Shown piece by piece: positions 22,560 to 34,192 of a stretch of DNA of 64,000 nt. Source of the DNA: Pristionchus mayeri. Lineage: Eukaryota; Nematoda; Chromadorea; Rhabditida; Neodiplogasteridae. The notes beneath the pieces were generated by a model that was not told the origin of the DNA, ran no database searches, and saw nothing but the letters and a program-made list of their open reading frames with translations. The position numbers and the translations under genes are program-made. How positions within the stretch are numbered: the stretch's first letter is position 1; every line of letters begins with the position of its first letter. The DNA lies in NCBI GenBank assembly GCA_036245805.1, contig BTRK01000005.1:6758001-6822000 (forward strand), in the 5' to 3' direction.

Positions 22560-24623
22560 CTGATGTTGTAAATGGCATTAATGGACATTCCCCCACTTTT
22601 GCATATGAGAGGGTCAGAACATTTAATGGGAAGAAATGTCAAGCGGACATAGGGAAGGAGGTAGAGATGAGTATATATATAGGGTCCACAACGTGGATAG
22701 CCGATGTTTCGGAATCTGGACAAAGGTTGGTTAAAACAGTCCCATAGGGTCTCAATAACATCCTCCTTTTGGAATTAGATCGATATCTCATCTCTAAAGC
22801 GAGATACAGCTCGAGAAGCACGCGCGACGAGCACAACGGGAGAGGGGGGAAAGGCGAGACGAGAGGAAAAGTGGGCGGAGTCAATCTCTCCTCTCTTCTC
22901 CTCTCCCCTTTGTCGCAGCCCCCTCCATTATTTCGCCGATTTCGCTATACAAATGAGTGAAATACCGTTCTAATCTTCGCTTAAGATATTCTTCGATGCT
23001 TCTGTGTGTATTGTAGGAGCATTCAAGTAAAAAAACATCACATTTATCGATTAGGGTGCTCCTTAGCCACAATTCACGCGCAAAACAACAGAAATTAGCA
23101 CAATAAAATAAGAAAGCGAGTGAATGGTGCCATCAGACCATCTAATTCTCAGAAATACATGGAAACTAGGGAACAGAGTATGGATACGGTAGGGGGCAAT
23201 GGATACTGTAAGTGGTCAGAGAAGGCCGAGATAGATAAAAAGATAGAAGAGGGTAGGGGAGGAGAAAATACAGACTACGGAAAACAACCAGACGAAATGC
23301 GAAGGCAAGAACCTACGAGGGAAATATTCGTGCTGAGCACAAGAACAAAGATCAACGATCGACAGAAATAAAATTTCTGAGAACAAAAAACAAATTTACA
23401 ATAATTAGTCATAAATAACTCTATTGAAAACTTTGGAATTAAAATATCTGATATACACTGAATAATATGATATAAAAGATCGATCTACAATAAGAAATGC
23501 AATGACTATGCAGGCTGACAAAGAAAGTTTAAATTGGTGGGCAAGTGGATCAGAGAAGATTTTCGAGTAAGTCGAACAATAATCATTTAGGGAGGACTCT
23601 AACTGGGAAGGGGGGGGTGGTCAAAGGAAATTAGGGGAAATGGAGGTGACCAAACTGGTCTCACCTCTCCTGACGATCGAAGAGACGACTCCATCCTCTC
23701 TCACGTCTTCTTCCAATCGATGCTCTGGCTCTGAAAAAGTAGATTTTACAATTTTGAAACAATGCGCACATGGAAACCACTATCTCCATATAAATGACTA
23801 CCAATGTAGTCGTACAAATAAGAAAGACGACCAGGAAAATAACTAAAAGCGGCGGTAAATCTAACGAATTGGACGAACCAAAGCATCACGGATGTACACA
23901 ACGCGTTAGAGTGCATGAACAGAGGTAATTGATAACAAAACATAAAGGTTATAAAGGTTAGCTAAGAAGAGTAATCAATAATCACAGCAATACTTACTTA
24001 CGCGTTAGAGATGGAGCGAAAAACGGATCAGGCCGGCTAATCCTATCAATTATAAGTGTTGAACGCATCGAAACCGCACCAAAACGGGGACAGCGATAGA
24101 CCAGTTCACGTAGACTAGGAACAAAGAAAATGCATAAAATAATCGATGAAAACGCGATAAAAATCTATAAATCGATAAAACAGGCAGCCGAAAATATCGT
24201 TCCTACAGTATCTGTTCAATGCCTCCTCGACGGTAAATAGCGCAACTTCCTTAGGAAATAACGTAATTTCTTCCGGAGCTTAAAAAAATCAAATGAGGAG
24301 CATATTTAAACGAAAGTATAAATCTTCGTTTGCTTTCGCGTTTTGGACTGATATGAGACCATTAAATATGAATATTGCCCGACAAACTTATAATTTTCCG
24401 TATAAACGGCTTTTTAACCTCATTTTTTTCAATTTTGACCTACTTAGAGGTGTCAGACCTAGTTCGTCGAGCAACCACTCGATTTGTCTCGGGGAAAGCT
24501 ATCGAATTCTTTTTTGGTCGACCGTTTTGGTCGCGAATTACGCATGTGCTCCTCAAATCTCGCTTTAGAGGGGAGAACTGTCCGAGCCGAGTGGGCGGAG
24601 CTTGTGGTGTCTATATATATCAC
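22560..24623. other. Unexplained stretch within intron 7 of receptor E
   Basis: About 2 kb without a supported gene. It has purine-rich runs (22830-22900, 23230-23270, 23600-23640) and a TATATATATAGGG at about 22672. A short open frame (23120-23371) is hydrophilic but has no start context or homolog that I recognise. It could be a decayed transposon; I cannot assign it. Confidence 0.35.
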
Positions 24624-26499
24624 GGGTATCACGAGTCAGTGGAGGAAAAAATCACCCCTCGGGAACAATTTCCAACTTTTATTTTTTGTTTGCCTTCATA
24701 TTATAGTGGTAGCATACACTAGATCCAACTTCTTGACACATCTGGGTCACAGGTCCCAGAGCCGCCATTTAAGAATTTTCCGGTCTTACAACCGGTCCTA
24801 CTGTATGTCAGCTTCCAGATGTGCTACAGAGTTGGCAGTGTGCTCAAAATGAGCGGAAAATTATTTTGAACAACTTTTATGTTGAAATTGAAACCGTTGG
24901 ACTTCAATTTCAGATAATATGAACGAAAACCTGAAATTACGTTTACAAATAAAATCATAGCATCTCGGTGAGTAGCAAACCCAGTGAATTTTATTGAAGA
25001 TTATGGAAGTTTAAGTCCATGCACATATAGAAAAAAATAGTAATCGGCAGTTTCAGGGTGGACCCTTTCCGCAGTATAGCTCCGAATGTTGAAAAAATGA
25101 TAGGCCAAATATTGAAAAATTCTCATCTCGCAGATTTATCATTCCATTCGATCAGTTCAATCATTTCCTTACATTTCTTGATCAAAGAAGTTATATGACG
25201 TTGAAAGAGCACGCAAATTACTCACTTCGAAAAATTCGATTTTTATCCCTCCTAATTTTCCATGTTCGTGAGTATCCAGCTCGGGATTTACCCAGCTGAG
25301 GGACTGCTTTCAAATTGTAATCAACAGTGATGACTGGCTTGAGTACATTCTGTCATTATTGGCTTTCCAGTCGAATCCATGCCCTTGATTTACATGCTCG
25401 AACTTGCAGGATCGCGTTGGTCCAAAAATAACATAATGCTATTTTGACTAAATTTCAAAGAATCTTCGCTGTGTTTGATTGCTATAAATCATATTTAGCG
25501 CAGGAGAGATGAAAAATGTTAAAATTGTGTCTATTTTCAAGGCTGTTCAAAAAATCTAAAATGTCAATGTTCAAAAATTTCATATTTTAAACATCGTGCT
25601 CAATGTTGTTATTATCAGCATTTTCTATCTCGTTTTATCTCATAATCATTATTGGCATTAGAAAATTGCTTAGAATCATCGAAATTTAGCCAAAATATAA
25701 TTATGTTGTTTTCGGACCAACGCGATCCAGCAAGTTCGAGCATGCAAATCAAGGGCATGGATTCGACTGCAAAGCCAATAATGACAGAATGTACTCAAGC
25801 CAGTCATCACTGTTGATTTCAATTTGAAAGCAGTCCCTCAGTTGGGTAAATCACAAGCTGGATACTCACGAACATGGAAAATTATTAGGGATGAAAATCG
25901 ATTTTTTTGAAGTGAGTAATTTGCGTGCTCTTTCAACATCAAATAACTTCTTTGATCAAGAAATGTAAGGAAATGATTGAACTGATCGGATGGAATGATA
26001 AATCTGCGAGATGAGAATTTTTCAATGTTTGGCCTATAATTTTTTCGACATTCGGAGCTATACTGCGGAAAGGGTCCACCCTGAAACGGCCGATTACTAT
26101 TTTTTTCTTTATGCGCATGGAGTTAAACTTCCATAATCTTCAATAAAATTCACTGGGTTTGCTACTCACCGAGATGCTATGATTTTATTTGTAATCGTAA
26201 TTTCAGGTTTTCGTTCATATTATCTGAAATTGAAGTCCAACGGTTTCAATTTCAACATAAAAGTTGTTCAAAATAATTTTCCGCTCATTTTAAGCCCACT
26301 GCCAACGTAGCACATCTGGAAGCTGACATACAGTAGGACCGGTTGTAAGACTGGAAAATTCCTAAATGGCGGCTCTGGGACCTGTGACCCAGATTTGTCA
26401 AGAAGTTGGATCTAGTGTATGCTACCACTATAATATGAAGGCAAACAAAAAATAAAAGTTGGAAATTGTTCCCACACACCTCCACTGACTCGTGATACC
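24624..26499. mobile_element. Long foldback element FB2
   Basis: GGTATCACGAGTCAGTGGAG at 24624 returns in inverse ending at 26499. The arms are about 0.9 kb with few mismatches and meet near 25560. It contains no credible gene; frames in the two arms mirror each other. It sits in intron 7 of receptor E. Confidence 0.9.
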
Positions 26500-26527
26500 T
26501 TTGATATGTGCTACCTGATGTTGTGAA

Positions 26528-26639
26528 TAGAGTTCGTAATTCGGGTCACCGTCTCTTCATTCGACACACTCTCTCGACCGGTGGAATGGCGAGAGAGTGT
26601 GTAGAATGAAGAGACCGTGGTTTCATTTCTTGAACTCTA
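26528..26639. mobile_element. hAT-type MITE, copy A, inside receptor E exon 7
   Basis: A 112-bp palindromic element with TAGAGTTC/GAACTCTA ends, flanked by a perfect 8-bp duplication GTTGTGAA (26520-27 and 26640-47). TIRs starting TAGNG and 8-bp duplications are marks of the hAT superfamily. Removing it and one duplication leaves exactly 95 bp, the length of exon 7 in receptor A. Confidence 0.92.
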
Positions 26640-26729
26640 GTTGTGAATGACGGTCGTGGATACGCCGAGTAGGGGTATGTTCATGGAGAGAAGGTAGGGA
26701 ATGTAGACGAGCACTGAGGGAACCGCAGC

Positions 26730-27487
26730 CTGAGAAGATAACATGCTTACAATTCGGAAAATATATACAATTTTGGCAGATTTCTGCAATAATATGTGTT
26801 TTCACGCCGTTTTCTCTTGTGATCACGGAACGTGAGGTTTCACGATATAGCTATTCACACATGAGAAAAAAACAATCTAATTATTCAAAAATTTAACAAT
26901 ATCTGGAGCATACCTTACCTGCACACATAACAGAGGAATTCTGAGAGAATCGAGAAACTCCCTACATGGTCCGTACAACGAAAAAATGAAAATTTGTCTC
27001 CAGGGGTACTTTTTCACGTAGATCACGAAAATCGACCTTTGGTAGGCGTATCTCTGACCCCTCATTCTCTGTGTCGCGCCGAAGTGGGCGGTCGGTTTTT
27101 GAAACTTTTGAAAGGCTTATCCGAACCCCGTACATTTATAGTGATTCTGGAAGATCTCGACGAGATAAGCATTTTTCCTGTTGGGAGTGAAGGGCTAGCT
27201 CATCTGTGAAAAAAGTTATGATCGTTTGAAATTTCAAAATTGCCATCCTGAAATTTTTTTCAAAAGAATACATTTTAGTTTCACTTCCATTAGATTCAGC
27301 TTGCTTTTTTACCCCTAGTGCCACATTTTCAGGGAAATTGAAAGGGATGTATTCCGCGAAATTTTCAAAAGAATATGGCAATGTCGAGATTTTTTTACCA
27401 AAAATATTTTGAGGCCAAAAATGACAAATCTCAGAATAAGCCGGGTTGAAGTTTTTCTGACGTATTTCGACCCGTAGAAAACGCATC
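26730..27487. other. Rearranged intronic segment of receptor E
   Basis: Apart from the exon 6 stub (26919-26940) this holds 0.5 kb of sequence (26945-27487) that resembles a single arm of a foldback-like repeat and replaces most of exons 5 and 6. No gene is seen. Confidence 0.4.
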
Positions 27488-30059
27488 CCATCCCGTTATC
27501 CCGTTACATCTACTCACCATAGTAGACCTATGTAGTATTTGCATCATGCAATCATTGTAGCAGATCGTAGACTGTCTTTTATTAGCAAAGGAAGTGAGCA
27601 AAAGCGGAGAATAACAAGCTTATGAGAAATGGTGAACAATGGAATCTTTGACAAATGGTCTTATGTTCCTGGCTCGATACACTCTCTAGCACGTTAGAGA
27701 AAACGAAATAACGAATGAGAGTCAGACGGTCGCTCATGTCTTTAGTGTTCAAATAATTTGTTATCATGTGTAGGCACGACAGTTCTTATAAGTGTCTCTT
27801 TGAGAAGCGGTGCATCCAGTAGAGCATTGTCATTGCCTCGAAAACACACTACTGCAAGGCACTAATAGTCAACCGATATATTTCAGGGCCGTGCATTGTA
27901 ATAACATTGCAATATCTGATTTTCTCAATTGATCGATTTTACAATGTAATTTCATCATCCTTATTAATTTAACATAATTTATGAACAATTTTGCCAATTA
28001 TTAAGACTTTTAAGGAGTTGTATTGGGTCAGTGCAACTTCATTAATCATACTTTCTCGACCGACCGAGTGATGTAAGAGTGTGGGGAATGAACACAATTG
28101 CTCGAATTACGAACGCTGGCCTTCGTGTTTCATCTTCAGTCCCCCACCCCCCTCCAAAAAAAACTTATGATGTCCATAATACCACTGATAATAGGCGTAG
28201 GCTGATTTTTGCCACAGGCTGCACATCGATGATGATTATGTTCATCATACCGTAATGGCTAATGGGCTCAGATAATGTCTTTCAGATACTCTCATAGCGT
28301 CTCTACAACTGTTATGAATGACTTGCCAATCGATTTGTTTCTAACCTACCTCGAGTATACAAATGCAGGTTTGATTTGTTTGACTTACCCAATTAAAAAT
28401 GAAATTTTAGTCACGGGATCGATATCAAACATGATGCTTCTATACGCAATTACGCGATTTTCTGGCACCCTTCTGGGATCATACAAATACTTGCTTGCAA
28501 TTTTCACCATCTACGATTTATTCTTCGTGATATTTCGTGTGTTCGCACGTACGGTATGTCATAGATTCCATATGCTTTCCCATTTCTGCTTCGCATTGAT
28601 TTGCAATAGATAAATCGCCAAAACGAGGAAATGAATGACGAGTAGATTGAAAGGCACGGACTGCAGTGCAGCAAATAGGGCGGTGACTCTCTAAATTATG
28701 ATATACGAGCCCGAATAATTGATTCAAAACAATGTTTTGTATCACGTTTTTGCATCAATTATAATCAAAGCATGCGCACCCTGTCGTCGAATGGCATGTC
28801 CGTGACGATTCCTTGCGTGTTCCCGACGAGCACCTCACACTGAAAATAATACTCAAAGTTAAGGCAAATGTGTTAGTAAAATAACACAAAAGAATGCCAT
28901 TAACATGCGTTTTGGCGATTTATCTATTGCAAATCAATGCGAAGCAGAAATGGGAAAGCATATGGAATCTATGACATACCGTACGTGCGAACACACGAAA
29001 TATCACGAAGAATAAATCGTAGATGGTGAAAATTGCAAGCAAGTATTTGTATGATCCCAGAAGGGTGCCAGAAAATCGCGTAATTGCGTATAGAAGCATC
29101 ATGTTTGATATCGATCCCGTGACTAAAATTTCATTTTTAATTGGGTAAGTCAAACAAATCAAACCTGCATTTGTATACTCGAGGTAGGTTAGAAACAAAT
29201 CGATTGGCAAGTCATTCATAACAGTTGTAGAGACGCTATGAGAGTATCTGAAAGACATTATCAGAGCACATTAGCCATTACGGTATGATGAACATAATCA
29301 TCATCGATGTGCAGCCTGTGGCAAAAATCAGCCTACGCCTATTATCAGTGGTATTATGGACATCATAAGTTTTTTTTTGGAGGGGGTGGGGGACTGAAGA
29401 TGAAACACGAAGGCCAGCGTTCGTAATTCGAGCAATTGTGTTCATTCCCCACACTCTTACATCACTCGGTCGGTCGAGAAAGTATGATTAATGAAGTTGC
29501 ACTGACCCAATACAACTCCTTAAAAGTCTTAATAATTGGCAAATTTGTTCATAAATTATGTTAAATTAATAAGGATGATGAAATTACATTGTAAAATCGA
29601 TCAATTGAGAAAATCAGATATTGCAATGTTATTACAATGCACGGCCCTGAAATATATCGGTTGACTATTAGTGCCTTGCAGTAGTGTGTTTTCGAGGCAA
29701 TGACAATGCTCTACTGGATGCACCGCTTCTCAAAGAGAAGAACCAGTGAAGACACTTATAAGAACTGTCGTGCCTACACATGATAACAAATTATTTGAAC
29801 ACTAAAGACATGAGCGACCGTCTGACTCTCATTCGTTATTTCGTTTTCTCTAACGTGCTAGAGAGTGTATCGAGCCATTAACATAAGACCATTTGTCAAA
29901 GATTCCATTGTTCACCATTTCTCATAAGCTTGTTATTCTCCGCTTTTGCTCACTTCCTTTGCTAATAAAAGACAGTCTACGATCTGCTACAATGATTGCA
30001 TGATGCAAATACTACATAGGTCTACTATGGTGAGTAGATGTAACGGGATAACGGGATGG
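27488..30059. repeat. 2.6-kb near-perfect palindrome carrying receptor exons
   Basis: The left arm 27488-28624 and right arm 28910-30059 are inverse copies, with an asymmetric spacer 28625-28909. The only clear indel is about 14 bp near 27798, with a few substitutions. Both arms hold exons 1 and 2 of receptor E: coding on the minus strand in the right arm, and an inverted copy on the plus strand at 28315-28555. The spacer holds exon 3 and the start of exon 4 in minus orientation, so the right arm is the original locus and the left arm a fold-back copy that replaced exon 5 and beyond. Confidence 0.9.
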
Positions 30060-30940
30060 CATGCAATTGTAATAGCCATATTTTGGTCGCATGAAATCTT
30101 GACATAGATCAGCACCATAACGAGGAGTTGATTAAATAACATCGCCAATGAGCAGCCTACACATTGATATGACATTTTCAGATGTATTATACTTGTTCTC
30201 TCTCATTCGTTCGGCATTCGCATTTTTCGCAAGTTAAGGAGTGGACTGAGAAGAATGTACGCGATCACATATGATAGATGATTGAGAACTGCTAGAACTG
30301 CGAATCCAGCTGTTGCTTAGATAATATCTGAAAATGACAAAACCATCCCAATAAGATTATGAAGAATATGGCCCCATCCTCACGCTACCGTCTCTTCAGT
30401 TTGTATGTGTTCTCTCGACCAGTTGAATTTCAAGAAAGTGAGGCATCATTTCTTGCATAGTTTTCTTGCATACCCGGAAGTTGATGCGTCGGGTATGGAG
30501 AGTGGTACAAAAGTGTGCTGCCCACACAGTCATCATGGAATGAGTGGAACACGGCGACTCTGATCAGTCATAAAGATCCCACAATTCGAAGTGGATAAAG
30601 CTGAGCCTGAACAAACTCGGAGTTAGTCAGGATAATAGATGCCTGGCTAGGGAGAATGGGCAAGCGAGAGAATGCGGATCCGATTTCGCAAGTTCTCTCA
30701 ACGAGGAAGAACAAGAGAAAATATCGATATGCGGTCTCTTCAATCGTCTCAGTCCCTGGAAACTCTACGGGTCTAGAGAAAGAAGGAAATAACGAGAACC
30801 TGGAATCGTTTATCGAACTCGTACAGATGCGAACTTTCTCCTGCCTCGGAATGGTACTGTTGACAATGCAGACTGGGGGCGTAAATCCTCTTTATCCACA
30901 TCATGAAAATATCCACATAAAATAAGCAATAATTCTCATT
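30060..30940. repeat. Spacer with one copy of a dispersed direct repeat
   Basis: About 30507-30880 matches 35212-35500 in direct orientation in several blocks, for example AAGCGAGAGAATGCGGATC and CTGCCTCGGAATGGTACT. The two copies flank receptor D. An open frame at 30656-30925 lies within the repeat and has no other support. Confidence 0.6.
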
Positions 30941-31765
30941 TTAGGTCCAGGACGATTTTAGGGATTCAAAATGTCGATCACTATTTGCTTCATTAAGAAC
31001 AGACACCGCAGGTGTGCGAAGTCCACTGAAATTGAGCGGATTCAGAAATGATTCAAATTTAGAAAAAATAGAATATACGTCTTACATCCGTAGCCTCGCG
31101 TGCTTTAGTAGTTGCGGATGGTTTCTGATTAGCATTACTGTTGAAACGGACGAGCACATCGCGTTTCCCTGTGAAATAATGTTAAATTAAAACACGCTAA
31201 CGAATATTTGTTGTTGTTGTTCTGGCAATTGGCTCCCTTTCATTTCTACGCTATCCTTGACTTGGCGAACAACGGAATAACAGATATACACCCACGCATG
31301 CATAACACATGTCGCTGTAGCCTATTGCGTATGCATTTCCTGATAGGTAGCCCATGACACACTGGAAGTACGTAATGCAGGGAAAGAAAGGAAATATCAT
31401 ATCTACGAGTTAGGACACTGCTAGGGCATTGCTGTTTCTGGTAAAACATATATATATAGTGTAAAACCAAGATTGCACACATCAATTTATCATGACTAAT
31501 TGCATCGACTTTACTGAAATTGCAAATTAAAAATATAATTGGTGGTTACCTTGACACAGAAAATGAGAATAAACACAGGCAGCATAGCCGCTGTCATTTG
31601 GAATGCTTCTTTGACCTACCAAATTCGTGTAAATGAATTATATAATTATACAAACTATAAATAATGGTCTATTGTGTCATATAGTTTTTTCTATACCAAA
31701 GGAGGAATGAATAGATCCTGTATGACTGGTGTCATAATGATTTTACAATCCATTCCGTGATAATA

Positions 31766-32654
31766 TTAGGTTGTTGCAAAAGTCCTGTGCTTTTTTGTGT
31801 CCGCACTTTGAACAATCATAACTCGCGTGTCTCAAATCTTAATCGCCAACAAACATAATATTGCTTAGGGGTATGCTTGAACTTTGTTCACACATATTTC
31901 AATCAAACCGATCTTGCCACCAACGCAAGAAATTATGATTTACCCAAATGCAAACAGTTGACCAAATTTTGCTTTAAATTTATTTCTCTAGATATTTGGA
32001 AGGAAAATCCAAGAAACAACTTCATATTGTTAGCTGAGAAGTAACATTGATATTCTTTCAAAAAATGGGTTAGACCTGCCATGTGAGTGGGTTTGAACCA
32101 AATTACATGATTGCAAAAATATGAGCAGACCTCGGCTGCATGTGACTTGTACCTTCTTTTCTGAATGGAAGACCAAGCATACGGGCTCCGTCATGTGTGC
32201 GCTGTATGCACCCGAGAAGAGGCTATATTCTCATAAAAAATATTGGAGCTTGCTTCTTCTCCGTTTCAGAAAATTTGAATTTCTTATTTTTCAGAAATAT
32301 GCAAAATCAACACCGAAATGCAACAATGTAGTCATGTCTAGATCAATGCATTCCTCGAAAGGGTGTAACTTCCAGCATCCATGAGAAAAAGTGTTTATAG
32401 GGTAAAGGTTGGGGCTTCATATAACCACCATAGTTTGAGCATTCATGCTTCAGAGAAAACAGAAAATTGAAAAATGTTGCGTTTTCGATGGATCCTGTTC
32501 TCGCCTCTCTGATTGGGCAATGCTGATAGGGTGCGCATATGAAAGAGTATGCAAGGCCTCATTAGTAATCAATATCCCGAAGTTCATATATCAATCCAAC
32601 AAGAAGATGGAAGGCAAAATTTCAAAATTCCACAGGACTTATGCAACAACCTAA
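31766..32654. mobile_element. Mariner-type element in receptor D intron 7
   Basis: The left end is TTAGGTTGTTGCAAAAGTCC and the right end its inverse ACTTATGCAACAACCTAA, flanked by TA (31764-65 and 32655-56). It is 889 bp with no intact transposase. The right-hand TA lies at intron positions +7 and +8, just past the splice donor of the exon ending at 32663. Confidence 0.9.
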
Positions 32655-32966
32655 TAGCATACTTGATACTTCGCGTTCAAATTGTAAGAGTCAGCCATCA
32701 ATCGCTTTCTAGTGAAGTGAACATATAGCGAATTGATCTAAAAGAAGTTTTACGTGGTCAGAAATTATCATAGCATAATATGCCAACCAATAGAGTAAGT
32801 ATATCACAAGTAAGAACGAAAGTGCCAGCAAACACAAATTGATCGTCTGAAAAAATGCGTGTTTATGAAACGATGATTTGACGAAAAGTTAATTTCAGTA
32901 GCACATACATCCGAAAGCGAGTACTCCAACGATCCAGGCGCACAGTATCTGGTAAAATGTAGTAAA

Positions 32967-33097
32967 TAGGGTTCTCTTATTGGAATGGTTTTGTATCATT
33001 GCCAGATATGTTTCATGCACTCTATATTGCTTCTAAGCATATTAAACATGAAACATATCGGATAATGGTACAAAACCATTCCAATAATAGATCACTA
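32967..33097. mobile_element. hAT-type MITE family 2, copy in receptor D
   Basis: A palindromic 131-bp element starting TAGGGTTCTCTTATTGGAAT, with the inverse ATTCCAATAATAGATCACTA at the right. The flanks GTAGTAAA and GTCGTAAA agree at 7 of 8 positions. The same family recurs at 47616-47753. Confidence 0.85.
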
Positions 33098-34192
33098 GTC
33101 GTAAACTTGTCGGAAAAAATATAGCATGTTTGGCATTTTATCATGCCCCTAGTGTTATCGATCGACACTATGATCGTCAGTTCATTTTGAGCTCATGAAA
33201 CATATTTGAACTGATAAAAAAATGCCCAACATCACAAAAAGGAACTTTTCTCACCGCTGAGAGAGTGTGCGATATCAACACCCAGTAAGCTCCAGGGCTA
33301 CTGTGGTATTTCTCAGGATTTCTTGCAGAAACAATTCGTTCGACGGCTATTGCTATCTGATCTAGGACCACGGTTAGGAATTCGGTATAATTCGTTCTAA
33401 TATAGAATATTATAAACGTAATGGTAATACACACCTTATCAGTGACATTTCGAACCGTTTCACAGTATTTCTCACCTCAGAAATTGTGCAGAATAATAAG
33501 CATGTTGTACATAATTCATACAAAAATAGACGTTGAGCTGTAAATGGAAACATTCACAAATTCATCAGCCGAGTAAGGTAAACATTAAGTTGCATTCCAT
33601 ATTCGATTCGGTTTGCGATAACAACAATGATAAGATCACGTATTTAGAGGAGTCAGAATACCAGCTAATCGTCTTTTACTATTTCGAACGATCAAAGTCG
33701 GATGAGAACCAAAAAAGCGCAAGCTGCAAAGGTTTTCGAAGAATAATGTTGTCAGTTTGCGATCAAATTCTGAAAAAAAATACTGGGAATAGTCGTTTGG
33801 TGTTCGTGCTATATTTTACCAGACCTAGTTTCTAGACCTAGTTTAGATTCTCATCCGACCTAGTTTTACCAGGCTCAAGTTCGTTTGAAAACTTGAGTGG
33901 ACTTTTCGTCGATTGTGCTAAGTAGCCTCGCTCGTCGTAAAAGCAGACGATCCAGAGTCCGATACTTGCCACAAAAAGGGCCAGATACCCCAACAGCCAG
34001 GTAGTGAACAAAAACCTGCGCGTACGCTGTATATTCACAGTTATGTATCGATATTTAGAAACTACCTGCAGTTGGGGTGTAGCGGAGTTTGAAAACAATG
34101 ATTAAAACAAAGGAAATGGGAATAGTGGCCGCTAGGTTGCTGCCGATTCCAATAGAGGGGATGACGGGGTGTGTGTTGAAGAAATCGTTCAT

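Larger units (their letters stand above)
22477..29219 (-). pseudogene. Str-family chemoreceptor E, broken by repeats
   Basis: Exons that match receptor A: 29219-29165, 29122-28980 (143 bp in both), 28839-28780 (60 bp in both), 28690-28625 (exon 4, cut after VIHFL), a stub of exon 6 at 26940-26919 (LLCVQ), exon 7 at 26729-26648 plus 26527-26515, and exon 8 at 22559-22477 (83 bp in both; FPTWDAVVMILLLPDYRRG). Exon 5 and most of exon 6 are gone. Exon 4 is cut at a palindrome junction. Exon 7 is split by a 112-bp MITE. A foldback fills intron 7. No terminal exon was found. The surviving reading frames are nearly intact, so the damage looks recent. Confidence 0.85.
30941..34192 (-). pseudogene. 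Sra-superfamily 7TM chemoreceptor D, multiple lesions
   Basis: Eleven exons parallel to receptor B: 34192-34066, 34015-33897, 33537-33476, 33356-33255, 32948-32909, 32846-32788, 32737-32663, 31615-31550, 31361-31296, 31168-31086 and 31025-30941. Three lesions are visible. Exon 1 is 127 bp where B has 128, a 1-nt loss before the codons for T-P-L-H-P. The exon 2 donor is lost: after AGTCCAC comes TCAAGT instead of GTGAGT. Exon 9 is 66 bp instead of 84, an in-frame loss of six residues in TM7. Otherwise the frame is open (LFVASIGLWIVCFYDERGY, AVERIVSARNPEKYH, YNLNAKYQ). A mariner and a MITE lie in its introns. Confidence 0.8.

Noticed and set aside
23120..23371. Hydrophilic 83-codon open frame on the plus strand
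   Set aside because: No splice partners, start context or homology; purine-rich composition explains the open frame.
28275..28613. Plus-strand receptor-like open frame
   Set aside because: It is the inverted palindromic copy of exons 1-2 at 28920-29258 with the intron read through. Nothing downstream on the plus strand continues the gene.
27488..30059. Possibility that the palindrome is an assembly artefact
   Set aside because: Not fully excluded, but the arms differ by a ~14-bp indel and several substitutions and the spacer is asymmetric and gene-ordered, which argues for a real inverted duplication.
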